Assembly: GCA_021323895.1 (NCBI GenBank)
Contig: JAJPKD010000042.1
Span: 1 to 38,097 of the forward strand
Direction: 5' to 3'
Origin: Acidobacteriota bacterium
GTDB lineage: Bacteria; Acidobacteriota; Blastocatellia; Pyrinomonadales; Pyrinomonadaceae
Length of the DNA: 38,097 nucleotides
The notes under the pieces are model-generated. The model searched no databases and was not told the DNA's origin. It saw only the letters and a list, made by a program, of their open reading frames with translations. Below are positions 16,039-23,692 of the stretch, one piece after another. A program made the translations under genes and the position numbers. Positions within the stretch are counted from its first letter, which is position 1. Every line of letters begins with the position of its first letter.

Positions 16039-16989
16039 ATGCCAAATTACAAATTCATTCAACTCGATGTATTCACCGATACGGCTTTCACTGGCAATCC
16101 GCTTGCGGTCTTTCCCGAAGCCGAAGGCATCACCGATCAGCAGATGCAGCAGATCGCGCGCGAGATGAATTTGTCAGAAACCGTTTTCGTTCTGCCGTCG
16201 GAACATGAAGAAGCGTCGCGGCGATTGCGCATCTTCACGCCCTCGAGCGAGCTGCCGTTCGCAGGTCACCCCATCGCCGGCACGTGGAATTGTCTTGCGC
16301 GCGAAGGCGTGGTTGCGCCGCCCGAAAGTGGCAACGGCTGGGTTCACATCAAGCATGAAGTGGGCATCGGCGTGCTGCCGATCGATATTGAGTTCAAAGA
16401 CGGCGAGCCGGTGCGCGTCGTGATGACGCAAGGAAAATGGGAAATCAAAGCTGAGATCGAAGACTGGAACGATCAAGCGGACATCGCGCGCGGGCTAGGT
16501 TTGTCGCGCGACGATCTCGATGAAACGTTGCCGATTCAGGCATGCTCAACCGGCAATACGATGTTGATGGTGCCGATCAGATCGCTCGCCGATCTCGGAC
16601 GTTGCCGGCCAAATGTTCTGCTGCTGGAAGAAGTGTACGCGCGGAATGGCTTTGCCAGTTCAGGCGCGACTGGATGCTATGCGTTCACGCGCGAAACGAT
16701 TGAAGTGGGCGCGGCGCGCGCGCACGCGCGATTCTTCGTCGGACAGAACATCGGTGAAGATCCTGCCACAGGTAGCGCGGCTGGTCCGTTGGGTGGCTAT
16801 CTGGTCTATCACGACGCGACTCGGGTTGATTCATTGGACGGCATGTACAAGTTCGTGATCGAGCAGGGCGACTTTATCAATCGTCCAAGTCGCATTGAAT
16901 TGGAAGTAAAAGGGGCGCCGGGCAAAGTCGAAGAGGTGCGCGTCGGCGGATCATCGGTGGTTGTGGCAAGAGGCGTGTTGGAATTCTGA
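16039..16989 (+). CDS. PhzF-family isomerase-like protein
   Basis: 316 residues. Cytoplasmic two-lobed fold related to diaminopimelate epimerase. 'YKFIQLDVFTDTAFTGNPLAVF' (in parts YKFIQLDVFTD, FTGNPLAVF) and the catalytic Glu47 in 'MNLSETVFVL' are the family signature, with 'LRIFTPSSELPFAGHPIAGT' and 'GEDPATGSAAGPLGGYLV' in the second lobe. Most members outside phenazine clusters have unknown substrates, and no phenazine genes are near. GGAGG lies 6-7 bp before the ATG. Confidence 0.9.
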   Translation: MPNYKFIQLDVFTDTAFTGNPLAVFPEAEGITDQQMQQIAREMNLSETVFVLPSEHEEASRRLRIFTPSSELPFAGHPIAGTWNCLAREGVVAPPESGNGWVHIKHEVGIGVLPIDIEFKDGEPVRVVMTQGKWEIKAEIEDWNDQADIARGLGLSRDDLDETLPIQACSTGNTMLMVPIRSLADLGRCRPNVLLLEEVYARNGFASSGATGCYAFTRETIEVGAARAHARFFVGQNIGEDPATGSAAGPLGGYLVYHDATRVDSLDGMYKFVIEQGDFINRPSRIELEVKGAPGKVEEVRVGGSSVVVARGVLEF

Positions 16990-16990
16990 A

Positions 16991-17155
16991 ACGTGTCAGT
17001 ACCGCGAGCGATAGCGAGCGGATCAAGTGATTCTAATGAAAGTGTCAGTATTGATCGCAAACTAGATCAACCAGATCACGTCTTTTGAGCGCGTCGCTAC
17101 CGGTTATCACGGCAAGTACTTGATCCGCTCGCTATAGCTCGCGGTACTGACACGT
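16991..17155. repeat. 165-bp CGTGTCAG-family palindrome with 38-bp arms
   Basis: The arms 16991-17028 and 17118-17155 are reverse complements with one mismatch in 38. Each contains the hairpin CCGC/GCGG around GAGCGATAGCGA (GAGCTATAGCGA in the right arm). The interior has a third GTGTCAGTA (17042-17050) and GATC repeats. The first arm begins 2 bp after the PhzF stop. Confidence 0.9.
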
Positions 17156-17179
17156 GACGCAAAGCATTCTAATCTCTGA

Positions 17180-18208
17180 ATGAGCAACGAAATTCTCGAT
17201 CTCCTAATCATCGGCGCCGGTCCCGCTGGTTTATCCGCGGCCGATGCGGCGGCGCGCGAAGGTCTATCATATCTCGTCATCGAGAAGGGAACGATCGCCA
17301 ACACGATTCGGCAATATCCCGTGGGCCGCACGATGTTTTCGACGCCGAATGAACTCGAGATGCGCGACGGAGCGCTAAAGCCGATTCGCGAAAAGCCCAC
17401 GCGCGAAGAGCTTCTTTCACACTACATCCATTTCGTGCTTGACCATGACTTGCACATCAACACGAGCGAAGAGGTTATTGATGTCCAAGGTAACTTCGAA
17501 GATGGATTCACCGGGCGAACGCGTTGTCGCAGTCTGCATCGTGATGAACACGATCGAACCTACCGCGCGCGAACAATTCTGTTCGCGATCGGCGCGATGG
17601 AGTTTCCTCGGCGATTGAATATTCCGGGCGAAGACTTGCCGAAAGTCCATCATCGATTCGTCGAGCCATACCCGTATGTGCGCCGGGAGGCTCTGGTGGT
17701 AGGCGGCGGCAACAGCGCTGCCGAAGCTGCGTTGTTTCTTTCCGAAGAAGGCGCGCGCACGACGATGGCGATTTGGCGCGAAGACTGGGAGAACCGCGAC
17801 CCGAAAGCCGGCGCGATGAAGCATTGGGTGCGCTCACCCCTGGAGCGGGAAATCGCTGAAGGGCGCTTGCGCGTGATCCTCTTCAAACAGATCGACGAGA
17901 TTACGGATGATTCGGTGAAGCTCACGACAGACACAGGTGAACCGAAAACGATTCCCAATGACGTCGTGTTTGTGCTGGTTGGGAGTGATGCTGACCTTAG
18001 TCTTTTGAAGAAACTTGGAGTACAGACAGAGCCAGGCAAGCTCACCGAAGTGCCGAAGTACGACGCGGAAACTTGCGAAACCAACGTGCGCGGAATCTAT
18101 GTCGCCGGTCACTTCACTCATTCACTACATATCAAAGCGGCGATCGATGTGCCGCGAAAAATTGTGCCGATAATCGCGCAGAACCTGCGAGTTGCAATTA
18201 GGCGCTGA
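17180..18208 (+). CDS. YpdA-like flavoprotein (putative bacillithiol-disulfide reductase)
   Basis: 342 residues. FAD- and NAD(P)H-binding oxidoreductase of the thioredoxin-reductase fold. FAD motif 'LLIIGAGPAGLSAADAA' is at residues 8-24, the NADPH motif 'ALVVGGGNSAAEAALFL' near 170-186, and 'ETNVRGIYVAGHFTH' near the C-terminus. No CxxC redox motif is present, which separates it from thioredoxin reductase and fits the YpdA/Bdr group. 'TIRQYPVGRTMFSTPNELEM' is the YpdA hallmark region. Whether this organism makes bacillithiol is not known. The last codons are duplicated 705 bp downstream, on the far side of a toxin-antitoxin pair. Confidence 0.85.
   Translation: MSNEILDLLIIGAGPAGLSAADAAAREGLSYLVIEKGTIANTIRQYPVGRTMFSTPNELEMRDGALKPIREKPTREELLSHYIHFVLDHDLHINTSEEVIDVQGNFEDGFTGRTRCRSLHRDEHDRTYRARTILFAIGAMEFPRRLNIPGEDLPKVHHRFVEPYPYVRREALVVGGGNSAAEAALFLSEEGARTTMAIWREDWENRDPKAGAMKHWVRSPLEREIAEGRLRVILFKQIDEITDDSVKLTTDTGEPKTIPNDVVFVLVGSDADLSLLKKLGVQTEPGKLTEVPKYDAETCETNVRGIYVAGHFTHSLHIKAAIDVPRKIVPIIAQNLRVAIRR
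18136..18189. repeat. Direct repeat, left copy (end of YpdA-like gene)
   Basis: 54 bp, identical at 52 positions to 18841-18894. It encodes AAIDVPRKIVPIIAQNLR of the reductase. It flanks the toxin-antitoxin pair on the left. Confidence 0.9.
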
Positions 18209-18214
18209 GCGCTG

Positions 18215-18223
18215 TGATATCAT
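18215..18223 (+). promoter_or_regulatory. Candidate promoter for the antitoxin-toxin pair
   Basis: TGATATCAT is an extended -10. Initiation about 7 bp downstream would fall at the antitoxin ATG (18231), so the message would be nearly leaderless. The -35-like TTGCAA at 18192-18197 is 20 bp away, which is long. Confidence 0.35.
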
Positions 18224-18230
18224 GCATGCC

Positions 18231-18452
18231 ATGAGAGCGATCGAAGCCGAGTTTGAAAACGGATTCCTGAAACCAACTCAACCATTGCCCTTGCGTCCAG
18301 GTGAGCGTGTTAATTTGGTCGTGATCCGAAAGGCGGACCCAAACAGGTGGAATCTTGAGAAGCTCGCGCACGGAAATCACGAAGACGTCGAACTTGCCAG
18401 CGCTGGTCTTGATGATTGGTCCAAGCGGTTAGACCGGGAGGACAACATTTGA
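18231..18452 (+). CDS. Antitoxin, AF2212-like (DUF104) with MazE-like tail
   Basis: 73 residues. 'RAIEAEFENGFLKPTQPLPLRPGERVNLVV' (in parts RAIEAEFENGFLKPTQPL, RPGERVNLVV) matches the DUF104/AF2212 antitoxin fold, a DNA-binding beta-barrel. The C-terminal 'NRWNLEKLAHGNHEDVELA' and 'WSKRLDRED' are the likely toxin-wrapping tail. The start could also be ATG at 18222, which overlaps the candidate -10. The stop TGA overlaps the toxin TTG (TTGA), so the two are translationally coupled. It neutralises the downstream MazF-like toxin and probably represses their promoter. Family match is good for the N-terminal half. Confidence 0.75.
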   Translation: MRAIEAEFENGFLKPTQPLPLRPGERVNLVVIRKADPNRWNLEKLAHGNHEDVELASAGLDDWSKRLDREDNI

Positions 18453-18802
18453 AGCGAGGTGAGCTGTGGTGGGCTAACCTTGGCGAGCATCGGCCTCTGG
18501 AACAGACAGGCCGGCGACCGGTGATAATCTGGCAATCCGATTCGCTTACACGCGTCCTTCAGTCAGTTCTGGTAATCCCGCTAACTTCGAATACCCAACG
18601 CGCGCACCTTGCTGGAACGGCCGTAATCGAGGCGTCAGAAACCGGCCCGTCGCAAGATTCCGTAGCTCTTGCATTTCAACTTCGCGCAATTCCCAAGTCT
18701 GCGCTCGCTTCACGAATTAGGCCGCTAATGGATTCAGAAATCGCTGAAGTCGAACTGGCCGTCGATGAAGCTTTGGGCCGTCTTGAGCCCGAATCGTTGT
18801 AA
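18449..18802 (+). CDS. MazF/PemK-family mRNA interferase toxin
   Basis: 117 residues. 'KRGELWWANLGEHRPLEQTGRRPVIIWQSD' (shown as KRGELWWANLGEH, EQTGRRPVIIWQSD) and 'SVLVIPLTSNTQRAH' are the MazF signature, with the catalytic Arg in GRRPV and Thr in PLTS. 'GPSQDSVALAFQLRAIPKS' matches the dimer strand. The start is TTG at 18449; GGGAGG (18436-18441) is 7 bp upstream, and this start removes 11 non-family residues from the longer frame at 18416. The toxin cleaves RNA sequence-specifically and would be held by the upstream antitoxin. The pair sits in a copy of the end of the YpdA-like gene. Confidence 0.88.
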   Translation: MKRGELWWANLGEHRPLEQTGRRPVIIWQSDSLTRVLQSVLVIPLTSNTQRAHLAGTAVIEASETGPSQDSVALAFQLRAIPKSALASRIRPLMDSEIAEVELAVDEALGRLEPESL

Positions 18803-18826
18803 AATCAGGTAAACGTTTGCCGCTGA

Positions 18827-18913
18827 CGTTCACATCTAAAAGCGGCGATCGATGTGCCGCGAAAAATTGTGCCGCTAACCGCGCAGAACCTGCGCCAAAC
18901 AGTTGCTGGTTGA
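18827..18913 (+). pseudogene. Remnant of the 3' end of a YpdA-like gene
   Basis: In frame it reads RSHLKAAIDVPRKIVPLTAQNLRQTVAG and then TGA (18911-18913). Compare SLHIKAAIDVPRKIVPIIAQNLRVAIRR at the end of the intact gene. It has no start and no domain. It is the displaced end left by arrival of the toxin-antitoxin pair, or an old duplication. Confidence 0.8.
18841..18894. repeat. Direct repeat, right copy
   Basis: Right partner of 18136-18189, offset 705 bp, same orientation, 52 of 54 identical. The two differences change protein sequence (II to LT). Confidence 0.9.
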
Positions 18914-18928
18914 CGCATTCAATCCCCG

Positions 18929-20500
18929 ATGGAAACAGCACTCACGCCGCTGGAATTCGCGCGCCGCGCGCGCAAGCTCTATGGCGATCGCGAAGCCGTC
19001 GTCGATGGCAATCTGCGATTAAGTTACGAACAGTTTTTCGATCGCTGCGATCGGTGGTCGGCGCGACTACAGGAACTTGGCGTGACTCAAGGCGATCGGG
19101 TCGCCTACATCGCGCCAAATACTCACGCCCAACTCGAATCGTTTTATGCCGTTCCGCAGATCGGCGCCGTGCTGGTGCCGATCAACTATCGCCTGACGGC
19201 GGACGATTTTGTGTATCTAATCAATCACAGCGGCGCGAAAGTCGTCTGCGCCCATTCCGATTATCTTGCCGCCATTGACGGCGTTCGTTCCCATCTGTCC
19301 GGCGTGGCGCATTTTGTGGCACTTGAAGGCTCGGGCGAACGCTGGCTCGATTATGAAAAGCTAATTGCGGAGAGCCCGATCAAGTTTCAAAGTTCGCAAA
19401 TAAGCGAAAGCGATTTGCTGACGATCAACTACACCAGCGGCACCACCTCACGGCCCAAAGGCGTGATGATCACGCACCGAAATGCCTGGATGAATTCCAT
19501 CGGTACGCTGGTGCATGAACACATGTCGTGCGCTGATCGTTATCTCTGGACCTTGCCGATGTTTCATGCCAATGGCTGGACGTTTGTCTGGACGGTGACG
19601 GCGGCGGGAGCTACGCATGTTTGTCTTCCGAAGATCGATCCGCGTCGCGTGTTTGAATTGATCGAGCAGGAACGAATCACGATGCTTTGTGCGGCGCCCA
19701 CCGTCTTGATTGGCTTGGCCAACGCAGCTGACGATATTAAGCAGCGCGCGCCACGCGGAGTGCGGATTTTGACGGCGGGCGCGCCGCCGGCGGCCTCGAC
19801 GATTGAACGATTGGAAGACGAGTTGGGGTGGATCGTGACTCATGTTTATGGATTAACTGAAACGACCCCGTTCATTACTGTCTGTGAGCGCCGCGCCGAA
19901 CACGAAGGCTTGACCAGCACGGATCGCGCCACGATCAAAGCGCGACAAGGAGTCGAGTTGATAACTTCGGGCGAAACAGCCGTCGTCGATGAAAGCGGCG
20001 CGGAGGTTCCGCATGATGGCGAGACCGTCGGCGAGATCGTTACTCGCGGCAACGTCGTAATGGCCGGCTATTACGACGACCCTGACGCTACTGCGCAAGC
20101 AATGCGCGGCGGGTGGTTTCACACCGGCGACGCCGCAGTGATTAACCACGATGGCTACATCGAAATTCGCGATCGTCTAAAGGATGTGATTATCAGCGGC
20201 GGGGAAAACATTTCGTCGGTCGAGGTCGAGGGCGTGCTGCTGCGACATCCGGCTGTCCAGGAAGTTGCGATTGTGGGGCTTCCTGACGAGCGCTGGGGTG
20301 AGGCGCCGCATGCGTTCGTGGTGCTAAGAAACGGCGCGCACGCCGATGAAGAGGAGTTGCGCCAATTCGCGCGCGCGCATCTGGCCCACTTCAAAGCGCC
20401 CCATCGGGTGAACTTCGTCGATGAACTTCCCAAGACTACCACCGGTAAGATTCAGAAGTACATCCTGCGGGATGGGCGCAGCGCCATCGAAAAACAATAG
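18929..20500 (+). CDS. Acyl-CoA synthetase (AMP-dependent synthetase/ligase)
   Basis: 523 residues. Activates a carboxylic acid with ATP to an acyl-adenylate and transfers it to CoA. P-loop-like 'INYTSGTTSRPKGVMITHRN' is near residues 164-183, 'GLTETTPFITVCE' near 308, 'GWFHTGDAAVINHDGYIEIRDRLKDVIISGGENIS' (seen as GWFHTGDAAVINHDGYIEI, DRLKDVIISGGENIS) is the hinge, and Lys in 'PKTTTGKIQKYILRDG' is the adenylation lysine. It resembles the medium/long-chain fatty-acyl ligase branch, but the substrate cannot be read. The ATG at 18929 begins 15 bp after the YpdA remnant stop. Confidence 0.9.
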   Translation: METALTPLEFARRARKLYGDREAVVDGNLRLSYEQFFDRCDRWSARLQELGVTQGDRVAYIAPNTHAQLESFYAVPQIGAVLVPINYRLTADDFVYLINHSGAKVVCAHSDYLAAIDGVRSHLSGVAHFVALEGSGERWLDYEKLIAESPIKFQSSQISESDLLTINYTSGTTSRPKGVMITHRNAWMNSIGTLVHEHMSCADRYLWTLPMFHANGWTFVWTVTAAGATHVCLPKIDPRRVFELIEQERITMLCAAPTVLIGLANAADDIKQRAPRGVRILTAGAPPAASTIERLEDELGWIVTHVYGLTETTPFITVCERRAEHEGLTSTDRATIKARQGVELITSGETAVVDESGAEVPHDGETVGEIVTRGNVVMAGYYDDPDATAQAMRGGWFHTGDAAVINHDGYIEIRDRLKDVIISGGENISSVEVEGVLLRHPAVQEVAIVGLPDERWGEAPHAFVVLRNGAHADEEELRQFARAHLAHFKAPHRVNFVDELPKTTTGKIQKYILRDGRSAIEKQ

Positions 20501-20567
20501 GACTTGCTGCTGCGCTTCGCTTTGTGATAAACGCGCAGCGCAAGCCGCCGCCGAAAAGGAGAAACCA

Positions 20568-21011
20568 ATGGCCAGATCAATCATCGCCGTGATCGCGAGT
20601 TACGTAATCATGTTCGTCTTGAACTTTCTGGGATTTGTCACGCTGTACTCGATTGTCGGCGAAGACCAGGCATTCAAGCCGCGCATGTACCTGGCTTCGA
20701 ACCGCTGGATTGCGATGTCGTGCGCGTTCATTTTTGTTAGCGCGATCATCGCGGGGTTGATTTGCGCGGTGATTGCGAAAGGCGGCAAAGCTAATCTGGC
20801 GCTGGCGATTGTGATTATTGTTTTGGGATGGCTGCTCGCGATTCCGGCGGTCATGAAAGCGAAGGCGAACTCAGGCATGATTCGCGCCGGCAACACGGCA
20901 CAGATGGAGGCCGCGCAAAAAGCTTATTGGCCCATGTGGACGCCTTTTACTTTTCCGATCATCAGTGCGGTGGGCGTGCTTGTTGGCGGGAAATTAAAGA
21001 AACGCGGTTAG
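20568..21011 (+). CDS. Small multi-pass membrane protein, unknown function
   Basis: 147 residues with four hydrophobic segments: about 4-26, 46-69, 74-94 and 124-142. 'GEDQAFKPRMYLASNRWI' lies between the first two, and the end is basic (GGKLKKRG). The ATG at 20568 follows AAAAGGAG with 6-7 bp spacing. The longer open frame from 20421 overlaps the synthetase and is not used. No family was recognised. It lies downstream of the acyl-CoA synthetase, 67 bp apart, with no clear functional link, and converges on tRNA-Leu. Confidence 0.75.
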   Translation: MARSIIAVIASYVIMFVLNFLGFVTLYSIVGEDQAFKPRMYLASNRWIAMSCAFIFVSAIIAGLICAVIAKGGKANLALAIVIIVLGWLLAIPAVMKAKANSGMIRAGNTAQMEAAQKAYWPMWTPFTFPIISAVGVLVGGKLKKRG

Positions 21012-21072
21012 TGAGAGATCGAGCGCCGACAAGATGTCAGCGACCCGCACGCAGGATGCATGCGCTCCATTG

Positions 21073-21099
21073 AAAAAGGGCGAGTCAACCGACTCGCCC
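21073..21099 (-). terminator. Rho-independent terminator of tRNA-Leu
   Basis: On the minus strand GGGCGAGTC pairs with GACTCGCCC around GGTT, followed by TTTTT (AAAAA at 21073-21077 on the plus strand). It lies just after the tRNA 3' end. Confidence 0.85.
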
Positions 21100-21110
21100 T
21101 TTAGATTTTC

Positions 21111-21197
21111 TGGTGCGGATGAGAGGACTTGAACCTCCACGATGTCACCATCACAGGCTTCTGAGACCTGCGCGTCTGCCAGTTCCGCCACATCCGC
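21111..21197 (-). tRNA. tRNA-Leu (anticodon CAG), CCA encoded
   Basis: Minus strand: acceptor GCGGATG/CATCCGC, anticodon loop CTCAGAA (CAG, reads CTG), long variable arm with stem GATG/CATC, T loop TTCAAGT and encoded CCA. The long variable arm fits a class II leucine tRNA. All stems pair with only wobble exceptions. Confidence 0.95.
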
Positions 21198-21270
21198 GAA
21201 GGAATTCAATATACGAATCGCGGATCGGAAGTGTCAAACGCCGGAAACGTTTAGTCGCGCTCCCTTAGGT

Positions 21271-21864
21271 TTATCTGTACCGGACGCTTCGATTGCGGTA
21301 TCGCCAGCCGTTGTTTACGTAGGTCACGTGGCGACGACGCCAATAGTCACTCATGTTGTAACGATTGCGAGAACCAACCCTCTCGCCTCGCGACCTGAAA
21401 ATGCTGTTTCTGTTCACGCGGCTTCTCGGTCCGCGTCCGTCCCAGCGTCCTTCGCGAGCGTCGTGGCAATTCACAAACACGTCGCATTTCCAATTCTGAT
21501 TTCTTCCGCGATCGTAGTAGCGATACGTCGGGTACGCGTCCGAGTAATTGTATCGATTGGTGTAGTCCGGTTGCGTGTACCGGTACGAGTAATACGGCGA
21601 CGCGTAATATGGTTCAGTGTATCCGTAGCCGTTCGAGTAATACGTGCTGTAGTACGACTGCGGATATCCATAGTTGTAGGTTCGGTACGTGTACGTGCGA
21701 TACCTTGGCCGCGTTTGGTAAATCACGTAGGGCTGCGTTTGATAGATCACGACGCGGCTGCGATCCGAACGCCTTTGGGCGAAAGCAGTTGCCGGCGCCA
21801 ACATGAACGCCAACAGGGCAAGCATCATCGCGCGTCTGAAGATTGAAGAAGTCAACTTATTCAT
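21271..21864 (-). CDS. Secreted tyrosine/arginine-rich protein, unknown
   Basis: 197 residues. The N-terminal signal peptide is 'RRAMMLALLAFMLAPATAFA', with likely cleavage before QRRSDR. The mature part has 33 tyrosines, about one in five residues, mostly in residues 40-118, in short irregular units (YQT, YRTY, YYS, YGY, PYY), with many Arg, Asn and Ser. The C-terminal third has the pair 'KCDVFVNCHD' (two cysteines, perhaps a disulfide) and Arg/Asn-rich sequence. GGAGG lies about 6 bp before the ATG. No family was recognised; the composition suggests a surface or matrix protein. It stands alone, divergent from yggS. Confidence 0.75.
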   Translation of the reverse strand: MNKLTSSIFRRAMMLALLAFMLAPATAFAQRRSDRSRVVIYQTQPYVIYQTRPRYRTYTYRTYNYGYPQSYYSTYYSNGYGYTEPYYASPYYSYRYTQPDYTNRYNYSDAYPTYRYYDRGRNQNWKCDVFVNCHDAREGRWDGRGPRSRVNRNSIFRSRGERVGSRNRYNMSDYWRRRHVTYVNNGWRYRNRSVRYR

Positions 21865-21919
21865 AATTCCTCCTACTTCTTTTCCAGGGTTAATTATGGA
21901 GAGCGCGAGCGTTCGACTA

Positions 21920-21925
21920 ATTATA
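21920..21925 (-). promoter_or_regulatory. Candidate -10 of the Tyr-rich protein gene
   Basis: A perfect TATAAT on the minus strand, 55 bp before the ATG. There is no good -35 (GCCGAT at 17 bp). Confidence 0.45.
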
Positions 21926-21999
21926 TTCCACTCGTGTTAGCGATCGGCTTGCGCCATTGTTATAGTTGAGTTTCAGCGCGCTATTAATTCTGAATCGTG

Positions 22000-22728
22000 A
22001 TGGAGAGTACGGCAGCAAAGACAACTTTTGCGGATCGCGTCGCACAGGTGCGGGACCTCATCGAGTCATGCGCGCGCCGCTGCCATCGATCATCAGAGGA
22101 GATCACGTTGGTCGCGGTAAGCAAGACGCACCCGGCGGAAGCGGTCCGCGAAGCGATTGAATTAGGTTTGACTGATTTTGGCGAGAATCGCGTGCAGGAA
22201 GCTGAACAAAAGATTCCAATCGTCGGACGCGAGGCTGCGCGTTGGCACTTGATTGGCCACCTGCAATCGAACAAAGCGCGGCGCGCGGTCGAGTTGTTCG
22301 ATGTGATCCATTCGCTGGATTCGGTCGCGCTGGCGCAGCGGCTCGATCGAGTTTGCGTCGAACTCGATCGCGAAACGTTGCCGGTTTTGATTCAAGTCGA
22401 TCTTGGTCATGAAGCAACAAAGACGGGCGCTGACGAAAAGGAATTGGATGAGTTAGTCGCCGCGGTGAATGGATCTGAGCGGTTGCAATTGCGCGGGTTG
22501 ATGACGCTGCCGCCTTTCTTTGATGAAGCTGAGAATGCGCGGCCTTTCTTTCGCGATTTGCGCGAGTTGCGTGATGAACTGCAAGCGCGGGGTGCGTTTG
22601 GCGACCGAGTCGGCGATTTGTCGATGGGCATGACGCACGATTATCAGATCGCTATCCAGGAGGGCGCGACAATTCTCAGAATTGGAACTGCAATCTTTGG
22701 CGAGCGAATCAAACCTGAAACCTGTTAG
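22000..22728 (+). CDS. YggS-family PLP homeostasis protein
   Basis: 242 residues. Pyridoxal-phosphate-binding TIM-barrel protein (PROSC/YggS) that buffers PLP; no enzyme activity is established. PLP lysine in 'LVAVSKTHPAEAVREAIE', 'FGENRVQEAEQK', 'WHLIGHLQSNKAR', 'LSMGMTHDYQIAIQEGATILRIGTAIFG' (read as LSMGMTHDYQIAIQEG, LRIGTAIFGER). ATG at 22000 is preferred over GTG at 21997. yggT starts directly after the stop (TAGATG), as expected for this cluster. Confidence 0.93.
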   Translation: MESTAAKTTFADRVAQVRDLIESCARRCHRSSEEITLVAVSKTHPAEAVREAIELGLTDFGENRVQEAEQKIPIVGREAARWHLIGHLQSNKARRAVELFDVIHSLDSVALAQRLDRVCVELDRETLPVLIQVDLGHEATKTGADEKELDELVAAVNGSERLQLRGLMTLPPFFDEAENARPFFRDLRELRDELQARGAFGDRVGDLSMGMTHDYQIAIQEGATILRIGTAIFGERIKPETC

Positions 22729-23346
22729 ATGTCCATCCTTCAGTCGATAAACTTACTCATCACTTTTGCGGTGGCGGCGCTGGTTGTCGCCGCGATTCTG
22801 TTGATTATTCTGCGGGTGATCTTCAACTACGCCGACGTAAACCCGTTCACGTGGCATGCGCGCAACGTGCGACGCGCGACCGATCCGGTGCTGGCGCCCG
22901 CGCGGGCGATCCTGATGGGGATGAGACTCGATCCAAACGTCGCGCCGTTCATCGTGGTGATTTTCGTTCTGGTGGCGGGCTACGTGGTTGTGCAGGTGGC
23001 GGGGACATTGCTCAACACTATTGCGGGCATTGTTTTCGCGGTGTCAAGCCATAGTCCGGATATGGCAGTCGCGATCATCGGCTATCTGTTGTTCGGCGTG
23101 ATTGGCCTATACAACATGGCGATCATCGTGCGAATAATTTTCGTCTGGATTGGCATGAGCTACGCGAATGCCTGGAACAGACTACTGATAAAAATTACCG
23201 AGCCGTTGCTGGCGCCGTTGCGGCGGGTGGTGCCGATGGTCGGAATGTTCGACATTTCGCCAATAATCGCCTTCGTAATTCTGTGGGTGTGTCAGGCGGC
23301 GGTCGCCAGGACGTTGCTGGCGAAGTGGCCGCTGGGATTTTTCTGA
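22729..23346 (+). CDS. YggT-family membrane protein
   Basis: 205 residues, with hydrophobic segments at about 9-32, 72-95, 108-145 and 176-196. Two YggT-like halves are visible: 'DVNPFTWHARNVRRATDPVLAPARAIL' (in parts DVNPFTWHARNVRR, TDPVLAPARAIL) and 'YANAWNRLLIKITEPLLAPLRRVVP' (YANAWNRLLIKI, TEPLLAPLRRVVP). The family lies beside yggS in many bacteria and is linked to osmotic and division functions. The ATG abuts the yggS stop. Confidence 0.9.
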   Translation: MSILQSINLLITFAVAALVVAAILLIILRVIFNYADVNPFTWHARNVRRATDPVLAPARAILMGMRLDPNVAPFIVVIFVLVAGYVVVQVAGTLLNTIAGIVFAVSSHSPDMAVAIIGYLLFGVIGLYNMAIIVRIIFVWIGMSYANAWNRLLIKITEPLLAPLRRVVPMVGMFDISPIIAFVILWVCQAAVARTLLAKWPLGFF

Positions 23347-23399
23347 TTTGCCGGGAAACCTTTCCGAAAACATGAGTTGCGATTTAATATTAGGCTCGC

Positions 23400-23678
23400 A
23401 TGATCCAGTTCAAGGAAGATGCGTGCGGCGTAACGTTCGCTGTTCGCATCGTCCCCCGCGCGTCGCGTAGCGAAATCGCCGGCGAGCACGATGGCGCGTT
23501 GCGAATTCGCGTTGCCGCGCCACCGGTCGAAGGCGCTGCGAATCGCGAGTTGGTTCGGTTGCTCGCGCGGCAATTCAAAGTTGCGCAGAGTTCGATTGAA
23601 ATCATTTCCGGAATTGCTTCGAAGAACAAGATTGTTCGAATTGCCGGAGTGAGAATCGATCAATTGAGCCGTACTTAG
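23400..23678 (+). CDS. DUF167 / YggU-family protein
   Basis: 92 residues. 'VRIVPRASRSEIAGEHDGALRIRVAAPPVEGAANRELVRLLA' is the family core (in parts VRIVPRASRSEIAG, LRIRVAAPPVEGAANREL). Small cytoplasmic alpha/beta protein of unknown function, typically beside yggT. An AT-rich TAATAT at 23385-23390, 10 bp before the ATG, may be a -10, which would give an almost leaderless message. Confidence 0.92.
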   Translation: MIQFKEDACGVTFAVRIVPRASRSEIAGEHDGALRIRVAAPPVEGAANRELVRLLARQFKVAQSSIEIISGIASKNKIVRIAGVRIDQLSRT

Positions 23679-23692
23679 ATAGATTCCCCCTG

